In this document: positions 8,618-16,539 of the stretch, in pieces
Layout: each line of letters opens with the position of its first letter
How positions within the stretch are numbered: position 1 is the stretch's first letter
DNA from: Flavobacteriales bacterium
Lineage (GTDB): Bacteria > Bacteroidota > Bacteroidia > Flavobacteriales_F > PHOS-HE28
NCBI GenBank assembly: GCA_016717225.1
Contig: JADKGB010000007.1
Coordinates: 1-21,825, forward strand
Reading direction: 5' to 3'
DNA: 21,825 nucleotides
Program-made: the position numbers and the translations under genes
The notes under the pieces: model-generated
What the model was told of the DNA's origin: nothing
Database searches by the model: none
What the model saw: the letters and a program-made list of their open reading frames with translations, nothing else

Positions 8618-10059
8618 GCCGTGGCTTTCTCTTTGACGGGTTCCTCCTTGGGCGCTTTGTCCCGTGCGATCTGCGCCATCATTTCGGCCTCCACTGCTGG
8701 CTGCCCGTTCACGTAGCCAATGCCCTTCATATGCACGATGCCACGACGGATCGGCGAGAGCAGATGCAGATGGAACACGAGCGTGTCGCCGGGGATCACC
8801 TTGCGTTTGAAACGCACGCCGTCGATCTTCAGGAAGTAGGTGGTGTAATTCTCGGGATCGGGCACCTGGCTCAAAGCAAAGATCCCACCCACCTGCGCCA
8901 TGGCCTCAACTTGCAACACGCCCGGCATCACCGGGTTGCCGGGGAAGTGACCGGTGAAAAAGGGCTCGTTGAGCGTGACGTTCTTGAACCCGGTGATCGT
9001 CTCCTTGTTCATCGCCACGATGCGGTCGATCAGCAGGAACGGGAAGCGATGAGGCAGGATCTTCTCTATCGCGTTGATGTCGTATACCGTGGTCGTGAGG
9101 TCGAACTGCACACCGGAATTCTTGCGCTCTTCGCGGATGATCTCCTTGATGCGGCGTGCGAAACTGGTGTTGCCGAAGTGACCCGGACGTGCAGCAAGGA
9201 TGTGCCCTTTGATCGGGCGGCCCACCAACGCAAGGTCGCCTAAGATGTCCAACAGCTTGTGGCGCGCGGGCTCGTTGAAGAACTTCAGGTCCGTGGTGTT
9301 CAACACTCCGTTGCGGCGGATCTCCACTTCCTGGTAATCGCGGCCCAAGGCCTTCGCCAGGTCCTTCAATTGTTCCTTGGTGGTGCCTTCACGGTCCTCC
9401 AACACGATGGCGTTGTTGAGGTCGCCTCCCTTGATGAGTCCGGCCTTCGCCAATTGCTCCAATTCACGCAGAAATACGAAGGTGCGGCATGGGGCGATCT
9501 CGGTCTTGAACTCGTCGGCCCGGTACATGCTCGCATGCTGCGTGCCCAGCACAGGGCTGTTGTAATCGACCATTACGGTGATCCGCAGTTCACCACCCGG
9601 TGCAGGTACGCCGAGCATTTCAGTGCCACGCTCCTTGGTCTCGAACCAGATCGGCTCTTTCAACACATACCAGTCGCGCGGAGCGTTCTGCTCCTCAGCC
9701 CAACGCTCTCAATGGCGTTCACGAAGGGCAGCGCACTGCCGTCCATGATGGGCATCTCTGGACCGCTCACCTGGATCAGGCAGTTGTCGACCGCCAGGGC
9801 ATAAAGTGCCGCGAGCACGTGCTCCGTGGTGTTCACCCGTATGTCGCCTTTGCCCAGGGTGGTGCCGCGCTCGGTGCTCACGACCAGCTCGGCGTCAGCA
9901 TCGATCGTGGGTTCTCCTTCGAGGTCCGTGCGTTGGAACTTGTAGCCGTGGCCGATGGGGGGCTGGGCGAAGGGTGAGCGTTACCGGCTCTCCGGTATGC
10001 AGGCCCACGCCCTTCATCGTGGCGCTGCCTTTCAGGGTGTGTTGCTTGTCGGGATTCAT
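8614..10059 (-). CDS. lpxC-fabZ: Bifunctional UDP-3-O-acyl-GlcNAc deacetylase / 3-hydroxyacyl-ACP dehydratase (frameshifted)
   Basis: This is the fused enzyme typical of Bacteroidota. The N-terminal LpxC half removes the N-acetyl group, the committed step of lipid A synthesis; the C-terminal FabZ half dehydrates hydroxyacyl-ACP. The start ATG at 10059 gives MNPDKQHTLKGSATMKGVGL, followed by HTGEPVTLTLRP. LpxC zinc ligands are visible in NTTEHVLAAL and in ARHKLLDILGDLAL. KGHILAARPGH follows. FabZ begins near YDINAIEKILPHRFPFLLID and has FTGHFPGNPVMPGVLQVEAM with the catalytic His and Glu. Two indels break it: one in a run of six C/G at about 9956-9961, and one at about 9700-9710 after NAIESVG. 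Repaired length is about 480 residues, as expected. The C-terminal tail is rich in Lys, Glu and Ala. It overlaps lpxA by four bases, so supply of acyl chains and their use are co-expressed. Confidence 0.94.
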
Positions 10060-10075
10060 GATATCGAAAAGAAGG

Positions 10076-10196
10076 AACCACGGATGGACACAGATGAACA
10101 CGGATAGGAAGAACAAGGGAAATGCCTCAAGACATTTCCGATCTGCAACTCGGAGTATTTGCATTTATCCGTGTTCATCCGAGTTTATCCGTGGTT
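10076..10196. repeat. Nested inverted repeat (interspersed 'CCACGGAT...ACACGGAT' family)
   Basis: Left arm 10076-10106 and right arm 10166-10196 are 31 bases each and match as reverse complements at 27 of 31 positions. Their shared ends are AACCACGGAT and GATGAACACGGATA. Inside the 59-base spacer a second perfect 7-bp hairpin is formed by 10118-10124 (GGAAATG) and 10133-10139. The arms consist of degenerate, roughly 10-base units related to ACACGGATGA. I recognise this motif as a repeat scattered between genes in many environmental bacterial genomes. The element fills the space between lpxC-fabZ and lpxD. Its right arm encodes the last residues and the stop codon of lpxD. Confidence 0.75.
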
Positions 10197-11230
10197 GGAA
10201 TTTTTGGAGGTTGAGAAACCGCGAGGTCATCAATGCGCTTGCGCATCTCGGGTAGGTTGCGGAAAAGCACGTAACTGCGTTTGTATTCGCCGATCGCGAA
10301 AGCGGGCGATCCCTGCACGGTCATGTCGTCCGCGATGTTTCCGCCAATGCCGCTCTGTGCGGCGATCTTCACCCGGTCACCGATCACCAGATGACCAGCG
10401 ATGCCGACCTGCCCACCGATCATGCAATGTTGTCCAATGCGCGTGCTTCCGGCGATCCCTGTTTGGGACACCACGACGGTGTGAGCGCCGATCTCCGCGT
10501 TGTGGCCCACTTGGATCAGGTTGTCCAGCTTCACGCCTTTGCGGATGATCGTGCTGCCGAGCGTGGCTCTGTCTACGGTGCAGTTGGCACCGATCTCCAC
10601 ATCGTCTTCGATGATCACGTTGCCGATCTGCGGGATCTTTTCCTGTTCTCCTTTCGCGTTGATGGTGAACCCGAACCCATCGGCCCCGATCACCGTGCCG
10701 CTATGCAGGATGCAGTTGGCTCCGATCCGGCTTTTGTTGTAGACCGTAACGTTCGCATGCAGCAGTGTATGCGCACCGATATGCACGTTGTCCCCAACCG
10801 TACAGTTGGGAAAGATCTTCACACCTTCTTCCAGGACCGCGCCATCGCTGATGTAGCAGAACGCCCCGATGTACACCCCTTTGCCCACTTTCGCTTTCGG
10901 GCTCACATAGCTCGGTTGCTCTATGCCTTTGCGCTCGTACTGGTGCTTTTCGTGCATCTCCAGTAACGTTGCGAACGCTGCACGGGGGTCGTGCACACGG
11001 ATCAAGGTTGTGTGCTTGGGTATCGCCTTCGTCGGTGTGAATCCTTTTTCCACGATCACCACGCTGGCAGCGGTGGTATACACATGCTCTGTGTACTTCG
11101 GATTGCTCAGGAAGGTGAGCGTTCCCAAGCGGCCTTCCTCGATCTTGCTCACATCGATCACCAATACCTGCGCGTCACCATCCACGGTGCCCTCAAGGAG
11201 TTCGGCTATTTGACCGGCGGAGAATTGCAT
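10175..11230 (-). CDS. lpxD: UDP-3-O-(3-hydroxyacyl)glucosamine N-acyltransferase
   Basis: LpxD adds the second hydroxyacyl chain to the deacetylated UDP sugar in the cytoplasm, the third step of lipid A synthesis. The frame is intact at 351 residues. The N-terminal uridine-binding domain (1-105) contains LGTLTFLSNPKYTEHVYTTA. The beta-helix follows with VKIFPNCTVGDNVHIGAH, GTVIGADGFGFTINAKGE, VIIEDDVEIGANCTVDRATL and LDNLIQVGHNAEIGAHTVVV. His243 in QVGHN is the catalytic histidine. The C-terminal helix includes EYKRSYVLFRNLPEMRKRID. The final residues, from about Thr346 (TTDKLG), and the stop codon lie inside an inverted-repeat arm, so the native C-terminus has been replaced or extended by the repeat. 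The active site is far from this tail, and the enzyme is expected to work. Confidence 0.95.
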   Translation of the reverse strand: MQFSAGQIAELLEGTVDGDAQVLVIDVSKIEEGRLGTLTFLSNPKYTEHVYTTAASVVIVEKGFTPTKAIPKHTTLIRVHDPRAAFATLLEMHEKHQYERKGIEQPSYVSPKAKVGKGVYIGAFCYISDGAVLEEGVKIFPNCTVGDNVHIGAHTLLHANVTVYNKSRIGANCILHSGTVIGADGFGFTINAKGEQEKIPQIGNVIIEDDVEIGANCTVDRATLGSTIIRKGVKLDNLIQVGHNAEIGAHTVVVSQTGIAGSTRIGQHCMIGGQVGIAGHLVIGDRVKIAAQSGIGGNIADDMTVQGSPAFAIGEYKRSYVLFRNLPEMRKRIDDLAVSQPPKIPTTDKLG

Positions 11231-11316
11231 GCGTCAACAGGCCCTGGTTTCGGGGCTGGCGAAGATAGGCGGGCTTCCGTTGGCGCGGTTCGGTGATCCC
11301 GGATCGCGTGAGCGGC

Positions 11317-11865
11317 CTACTGCATCGGTACCACTACCCGTGTGCGGTCCCAAGCCAGCACCAGTGCGGGTGTGGCGGCATCATCCACCGAAATGGTGAA
11401 CATCTCCAGCTCTTCCGGGAGTATTTCTGGGGCTATCGTCGCCTGCAAAGCATCGAACTCCGGCTTGCGTTGGGCCTTTTGGTCGAAGTCAACGCCCCAG
11501 CCGTACATCTCTTTATTGAAGATCACTTTCCACTCGTTCTTTCCAGGGATCGTCCACAACGTGTATTTCCCAGCGGGAAGGTTCTGTCCGCCGATGTTAA
11601 GGTCCTTGTTGGTGCTGAAGGTGGTGGCCTCGTTGGCACCGGTTCTCCACACCACATCGTACGGTACCAGACCACCGAAGATCTCCCTCCCTTTTTTCGA
11701 CGGGCGGTTGTAGTAGATGTCCACTTTCAAGCCGTTCCTCTCGTAGGCTACAGTGCCTTCCGGGCTGGCCTTCTTGGTCTGGCTCTTCATCACTTGGAAA
11801 CCGATGAAGGCGATGGCGGCCAAGGAGCCGAGGACGATGAGCGCCCATTTCAGGAATTTGTTCAT
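11317..11865 (-). CDS. DUF2911 domain protein, membrane-anchored
   Basis: This is an intact 182-residue protein. Residues 5-24 (FLKWALIVLGSLAAIAFIGF) form one N-terminal membrane segment or uncleaved signal. The rest is probably periplasmic. GTVAYERNGLKVDIYYNRPS, GREIFGGLVPYDVVWRTGAN, NLPAGKYTLWTIPGKNEW and VIFNKEMYGWGVDF are the typical conserved stretches of DUF2911, a Bacteroidota-rich family of unknown function. The usual order of conserved strands and the final Trp-Asp region are present. It lies 27 bases after the Cys/His-rich gene and 86 bases before lpxD. Neither spacing nor family gives a function. The family call is firm, the role unknown. Confidence 0.88.
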   Translation of the reverse strand: MNKFLKWALIVLGSLAAIAFIGFQVMKSQTKKASPEGTVAYERNGLKVDIYYNRPSKKGREIFGGLVPYDVVWRTGANEATTFSTNKDLNIGGQNLPAGKYTLWTIPGKNEWKVIFNKEMYGWGVDFDQKAQRKPEFDALQATIAPEILPEELEMFTISVDDAATPALVLAWDRTRVVVPMQ

Positions 11866-11892
11866 GGTGTAAGGATACGTACCGGGGGTGCA

Positions 11893-12387
11893 TCAATGAT
11901 GCACATGCTCTACCGTCTTCTCTTCCACCTTCAGGCTGTCGCTCATCTCCACCTTCACTTCCATCTTATCGGCTGTGCGGCTTACGTGAACAGTACCGCC
12001 CTGGATCTTGATCGTGGTATCACCCTGGAAGTTCGAATCCTTCAAACCTTGAATGATGGTTTGCGCTTGTTCATCACCAGCGTGGCTCATATGGTCCCCG
12101 TGACCTTCACCGTGTCCTTTACCATGGCCCTCGCCTTTGCAGCAGGCTTTCTTACCGTGGTCGCAACCGCCCATCATGGCTGCATGATCACAGCCCTCCA
12201 TGGAACACTTGCCGCCTTCTTTGCAGCAGTCACCGCCATGCTTGCACATGCCGTCCTTGCAGCACGACATTTCCTTATTACAGCCGCCCTTATCAGAACA
12301 GCCGTTCCCGCAACAACGTCCGATCAGAAAGCCGCCGATGCCGAAGAGTAGACCGAATACGAGGATCTTGAGCCAGGGATTGTTCAT
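11893..12387 (-). CDS. Cys/His-rich membrane-anchored protein, probable metal binder
   Basis: I do not recognise a named family. The protein is intact at 164 residues from the ATG at 12387, chosen because it places a hydrophobic segment (LKILVFGLLFGIGGFLIG, residues 6-23) at the N-terminus. Residues 25-83 hold 14 cysteines, many as CC pairs (25/26, 42/43, 54/55, 82/83) and others in GC or CD contexts. Residues 84-102 are a His/Gly run (HGKGHGEGHGDHMSH). Residues 105-164 change character: EQAQTIIQGLKDSNFQGDTT and then alternating strands KIQGGTVHVSR and MEVKVEMSD, ending EHVHH. Known behaviour of such Cys/His-rich stretches suggests binding of soft metal ions such as copper, zinc or cadmium at the cell surface; this is inference. 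No metal efflux or chaperone gene lies nearby. It reads in the same direction as DUF2911, 27 bases ahead of it. Confidence 0.8.
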   Translation of the reverse strand: MNNPWLKILVFGLLFGIGGFLIGRCCGNGCSDKGGCNKEMSCCKDGMCKHGGDCCKEGGKCSMEGCDHAAMMGGCDHGKKACCKGEGHGKGHGEGHGDHMSHAGDEQAQTIIQGLKDSNFQGDTTIKIQGGTVHVSRTADKMEVKVEMSDSLKVEEKTVEHVHH

Positions 12388-12451
12388 GGAAAAATCGGGT
12401 TTGGACGACGAAGTTACCGGCTTACCGGTACTTGCCCGCACTCACAGATCA

Positions 12452-13166
12452 CGCCTCGCTTTTTCCAAAGGCCTGAATTCATCATTCCAGCCCATCTTCA
12501 GGTTGATGAGCTTGAAATAGAGCACATCACCGATCACGCGCGGACCGCCGTTCCGGTCGGGCTGTCTTTGCGCTCGGATTTCCAGTGGTTATCCGCATGG
12601 TGAACACTGAAATTCCGGCTGGTGCCGAACGCAGGTACAACGAAGTATTCTTTCGGGAAAATGCGGATGTTCCCACCTACGACTTGGTCCTTGTTGTTCA
12701 ACCTGAATTCCGGAAAGTGCTTGATGAAATACTTGGTGACCAATGTGTTGTTCACGATCTCTTTTTCAAGATGGTCGTATTCCTTCATCAGCGCACTGAT
12801 CACCGGTTGGTTCGGCTCGCACCCTATCACGCAAGTGGATAGGAAGTGGTCGAATTCGAACGACCAGAAACACGTTTCGGTATTGAATGGATCAAGGCTT
12901 TTTTTCAGTTCAACATCCGTGTCCAGGTAGATTCCGCCTTCATACCGCAATATCATCAAGCGGGCGTAATCACTGGCAAAGGCGAACTTGCCTTCGTTGT
13001 ACATCCGTTGCATGTAAGGGTGCGAGGAGACATTGATGTTGCTTTCGTTCCACTCGATCACCTCATGATCCGGCATCAAACTGCGCCAGCCCCGGATGAA
13101 GGCGATGGTTTCCGGCGGTTTTTCAGACCCGCCGAACCAGACGTAGTGAATTTTCTTCGGGATCAT
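12452..13166 (-). CDS. GT32-like glycosyltransferase (C-terminus probably frameshifted)
   Basis: This is a retaining sugar transferase of the GT32/capsular-synthesis type. Start ATG at 13166 gives MIPKKIHYVWFGGSEKPPET, the standard opening of the family. EGKFAFASDYARLMILRYEG leads into GGIYLDTDVELKKSLDPF, which carries the DXD metal-binding motif (Asp-Thr-Asp, residues 82-84). Later stretches VVGGNIRIFPKEYFVVPAF and SVHHADNHWKS match the usual end of the catalytic domain. The open frame stops at 12534 (210 residues). The next frame continues with plausible coding sequence (VIGDVLYFKLINLKMGWNDE) to a TGA at 12452, so an indel near 12550 probably truncates the reading. Typical members are 230-250 residues, which fits the longer version. 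It lies between the HD gene and the Cys-rich gene, apart from the wzz/wzy-like genes. Acceptor and donor sugars are unknown. Confidence 0.82.
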
Positions 13167-13410
13167 CTGGCGAGCGCTCGAACGCGAAAATGCGGGAGTT
13201 TCAAAAAATCCACTGGGGTCGTAAGATCCTGGTCCGGGCCGTAAGCGTTTGCACAGGCAACGAATACCGGGCTCTATACCGGCCAAAAATACAGGATCGG
13301 ATGCCAGTATCGGGCAGTCGTGCTGGTCAGTCGTCAGGAGCGCGATCGGAACGTATGATGGGTCCACCGCCGAAGCAGCCGATCCCACCGGTGCCGTTCT
13401 TCGAGTGTGA

Positions 13411-14421
13411 TCACTCGAACCACTCCGGTCCCAACCATCTTGGATAGGCCAGATAGTATTTCTCCACAGGCCTGCTCATCGCTTGTATCCCCAGGTTGTC
13501 ACTGGCTTCAGCGATATCCCGCAACGTGGAGTGGTCCGCCCACACTTTCACCGCTCCCATGATGTCGTGGTCATCGAGCTTGAGAAAATCCCGGAGCACA
13601 TGCGGGTCCTTGAAGGAAGCCCGGTCATGCGGTGAGCGAAGGAACCGTTGCAAAGCAGGAGATCCGAATACTTCCGTGCCGTTCGATGCCAGGTGCTTTG
13701 CCCACCGAAGCGCTTCGACCAGCATGCTTTCGGCCGCCACTACTGTTTTGTGCAAGTACACCTGCCAGTACATCAGCCTGCGGGCAACAAGGAATTTCTC
13801 GATGCTGTAGATCGCTTTTTCTTCCACCACCAACCGATCCGCCACCACTTCCAGCATCTTGATGATGCGGTCGCCGCCGATAACACCTTCGCTCACACCG
13901 GTGTAAAAGCTGTCCCTGTTCAGGTAATCCATGCGGTCCACATCCAGCTGGCTGCTCACCAATTGATGCAGTGCGCGCTGCGGATGTTGATCCCTGAAAA
14001 TGCGGATTCCCAATGTGAGTGCACCGTCCAGCTGTTCGTTCAATCGGTCCATGACCACCGCGCTCAGTTCCTCGTGGCCAATGCCGTCGACAAGGCTGTG
14101 CTCCAGTGCATGGCTGAACGGACCGTGTCCAACATCGTGCAACAGGATCGCAATGGTTGCACCGAGGGCTTCTTCTTCCGAAACCGGATGGCCTTTGCTT
14201 CGAAGTACTTCGATGGCTTGCCCCATCAAGTGCATCGCGCCCAGCGCATGGTGGAAGCGGGTGTGAAGCGCTCCGGGATACACGAGGTGCGATAAGCCGA
14301 GCTGCTTGATGTAGCGCAGCCGCTGGAACCACAAGTGGTCGATGAGGCGCAATACCGTGGGGGTGCGGCACTGTGATGAACCCGTAGATGGGGTCGTTCA
14401 GTATTTTTTTCGGGTCGTCAC
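13411..14421 (-). CDS. HD-domain phosphohydrolase (frameshifted near the start, short C-terminus)
   Basis: This is a metal-dependent HD phosphohydrolase related to dNTP triphosphohydrolases and common in Bacteroidota next to lpxD. The reading from a GTG at 14421 gives KKILNDPIYGFITVPH, then after removing one base from a C5 run near 14360 continues LRLIDHLWFQRLRYIKQLGL. Metal-binding motifs are HTRFHHALGAMHL, ILLHDVGHGPFSHALEH and SSQLDVDRMDYLNRDSFYTG. IYSIEKFLVARRLMYWQVYL is also typical. The C-terminus ends at 13411 with PRWLGPEWFE. It lacks the roughly 70 residues that I expect in full-length homologues of about 400, and the sequence after KVWADHS no longer resembles them, so the end may be shifted or truncated. 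The 244 bases between this stop and the glycosyltransferase start hold no convincing gene. No ATG fits the N-terminus; GTG or TTG at 14427 are the candidates. Confidence 0.85.
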
Positions 14422-14560
14422 GATCAATTCTTCAAGCCCACCGGGGCATCGGACCTATCTGCATGCACCGGGAACGAGGTGCGGTGGATAAGGTCTAATT
14501 TCACGCTCCGAAAATAGACGGCTTTTCCGGCACGTTAGGCTGGAAACCCACAACCTCCTG
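14422..14560. promoter_or_regulatory. Divergent intergenic region between the HD gene and porX
   Basis: These 139 bases separate two divergent genes and should hold a promoter for each. TAATTTCA on the plus strand and TATTTTCG on the minus strand (about 14490-14515) resemble the -7 box TAnnTTTG loosely. Neither has a TTG at the right distance upstream, so I cannot place a promoter with confidence. Confidence 0.3.
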
Positions 14561-16100
14561 ATGAACGCAAGTATCCTTTGGGCCGACGACGAGATCGATC
14601 TGCTGAAACCACACGTACTTTTTCTGGAGCAGAAAGGCTACCAGGTGACCACGGTGAACAACGGCCTGGACGCTGTGGATCGAGTGGGCAAGCAAGAGTA
14701 TGATGTCATTTTCCTGGACGAGAACATGCCCGGCCTCAGCGGCTTGGAAACGCTTTCCCGCATCAAGAACATGTCGCCACGCACGCCGGTGATCATGATC
14801 ACCAAGAGCGAGGAGGAGAGCATCATGGAAGATGCCATCGGCAGCAAGATCAGCGACTACCTGATCAAACCCGTGAATCCCAACCAGATCCTGCTGGCGC
14901 TGAAGAAGCATATTGATGGCAAGCGGCTGGTCAGCGAAAAGACCAATACCAGCTATCAACAGAATTTCGGCAGGCTCGGTATGCGGCTCAGCGATCGGTT
15001 GAGCACCACGGACTGGATGGTGCTCTCTATGATGAATTGGTGCGCTGGGAGCTGGAGTTGAGCGCCAACCCGGACCAAAGCATGGCCGAGATCCTTCGCA
15101 GCCAATGGGCAGAAGCCAATGATCTCTTCTGCCGGTTCGTGGATCGCAATTACCTCGACTGGATCGCTGGTAAAGGAGATTCACCCCTGCAGTCGCACAA
15201 CTTGTTCAAGACCAAAGTGGCACCGCTGATCGATGAGAAAGGCCCGCCTTTGTTCATGGTGCTTATCGACAATCTGCGATTGGACCAGTGGCGTGTGATC
15301 GAGCCTATCGTGAGCGAGTATTTCAAAGTGGAAGAGCAGGGTTTGTTCTACAGCATTCTTCCAACGGCTACACAATATGCCCGCAACGCGATCTTCGCAG
15401 GTATGATGCCCGCCGAGATCGAGAAGAAATTCCCCGGGAAGTGGATCAACGAGGATGAGGAAGGCAGCAAGAACGCCAACGAAGAGGAGTTCCTCGCTGA
15501 ACAACTGAAACGGCTGGGCAAGAACGTGAAATACAGCTACCACAAGATCGCCCAATATCACCGCTGGAAAGAAGCTCGCCGAGGGGATGCACAACCTTAT
15601 GGGCAATGCGCTGAACGTGATCGTCTACAATTTCGTGGACATGTTGAGCCATGCCCGCACCGAGATGGAGATCGTCCGCGAATTGGCCGAGGACGAACCG
15701 GCATACCGCTCACTCACGAAGAGCTGGTTCGAACACTCGCCTTTGCTGGACATGTTGAAGTTCATCTCCGAAAAGGATGCCGCGTGGTGATCCCACCGAC
15801 CATGGAACCATTCGCGTGACCGAACCGAGCAAAGTGGTGGGTGATCGCAACACCAACAGCAACCTTCGTTACAAACACGGTAAAAACCTTACCTATGAAG
15901 CCAAGGATGTGCTGGTGATCAAGGAGCCCGCGAAGGCGATGCTACCGCAAGCCAATGTGAGCACCACGTAGGTGTTCACCAAGAAGGACTTGTATTTCGT
16001 CTACCCGAACAACTATAACCACTTTGTCAACTTCTTCCGAAACACCTTTCAACACGGTGGTATTTCCATGGAAGAAATGTTGGTGCCAGTGATCCACTGA
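14561..16100 (+). CDS. porX: PorX: response regulator with PglZ/alkaline-phosphatase domain (frameshifted)
   Basis: PorX is the cytoplasmic two-component regulator needed for type IX secretion and gliding. The N-terminal receiver domain starts MNASILWADDEIDLLKPHVL and has the phosphoacceptor Asp53 in VIFLDENMPG, then MITKSEEES and DYLIKPV. A helical linker (FGRLGMRLSDRL, YDELVRWELEL) leads to the PglZ domain: FMVLIDNLRLDQWRVIEPI, SILPTATQYARNAIFAGMMP with the nucleophile-like Thr, LMGNALNVIVYNFVDMLSH, TDHGTIRVTEPSKVVGDR and NLRYKHGKNL. The gene ends with FVYPNNYNHFVNFF and EEMLVPVIH. Indels fall near 15025, 15575 and 15785. In addition, an in-frame TAG at about 15969-15971 replaces the tyrosine that I would expect before VFTKKDLYF. 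Repaired length is about 513 residues, as usual. It is followed by tsaE and ald, a familiar order in this phylum. Confidence 0.92.
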
Positions 16101-16118
16101 AACCGCGTTGATGCCAGA

Positions 16119-16539
16119 ATGAGCACGCTGTTGCAACTGCACACACCCGAAGAGGCTACAGACCTCGCTGCGGCCATGCTCAGTGCCTGCCACGATCGTC
16201 GTGTGTTCGTCTTCCAAGGTGAATTGGGCGCAGGAAAACCACGCTCATCAAAGCGATGTGTGCGGAACTGGGTGTTGCGTCCGGTACCAGCAGTCCATCT
16301 TTCAGTATCGTGAACGAGTATCGCACGGCTACCGACCAACCCGTTTATCATTTCGTCTTTATCGATTGAAGAACGAGCAAGAGCTCGATGGTATCGGGTT
16401 CACAGAATACCTGGATAGTGGCAATTATTGCTTTGTCGAATGGCCCGAGTTGGCAAAGAAGCATCTTCCCGCTGGCGCAGTAACTGTGCGTATGCGGGTG
16501 AACGAGAACGGTGATCGCACCATAGAAGTATCGCTATGA
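16119..16539 (+). CDS. tsaE: tRNA threonylcarbamoyladenosine biosynthesis ATPase TsaE (frameshifted)
   Basis: TsaE is the P-loop ATPase that works with TsaB and TsaD to install t6A at position 37 of ANN-decoding tRNAs. The start MSTLLQLHTPEEATDLAAAM is followed by VFVFQGELGAGK, the Walker A motif. One A is missing from an A5 run near 16240; restoring it gives GELGAGKTTLIKAMCAELGV. TSSPSFSIVNEY then follows, the family's hallmark. A second lost base near 16350 restores HFDLYRLKNEQELDGIGF. The C-terminus GNYCFVEWPELAKKHLPAGA matches the family's IEWPE region. Repaired length is about 140 residues, normal for TsaE. It starts 18 bases after porX and its stop overlaps the ald start (ATGA at 16536-16539), so these genes are probably translated from one message. 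Confidence 0.92.

Noticed and set aside
7376..8716. Long plus-strand open frame of 446 codons
   Set aside because: It lies opposite the ABC ATPase and lpxA, both certain. Its His- and Asp-rich translation is typical of an antisense frame of GC-rich coding DNA.
11293..12351. Plus-strand open frame of 352 codons with membrane-like Ala/Leu stretches
   Set aside because: It is antisense to DUF2911 and the Cys/His-rich gene. The apparent hydrophobic stretches arise from the complement of Cys/His/Gly codons.
13167..13388. Upstream extension of the glycosyltransferase frame by 74 residues
   Set aside because: The extension has no signal or domain character, while MIPKKIHYVWFGG at 13166 is the standard start of this family.
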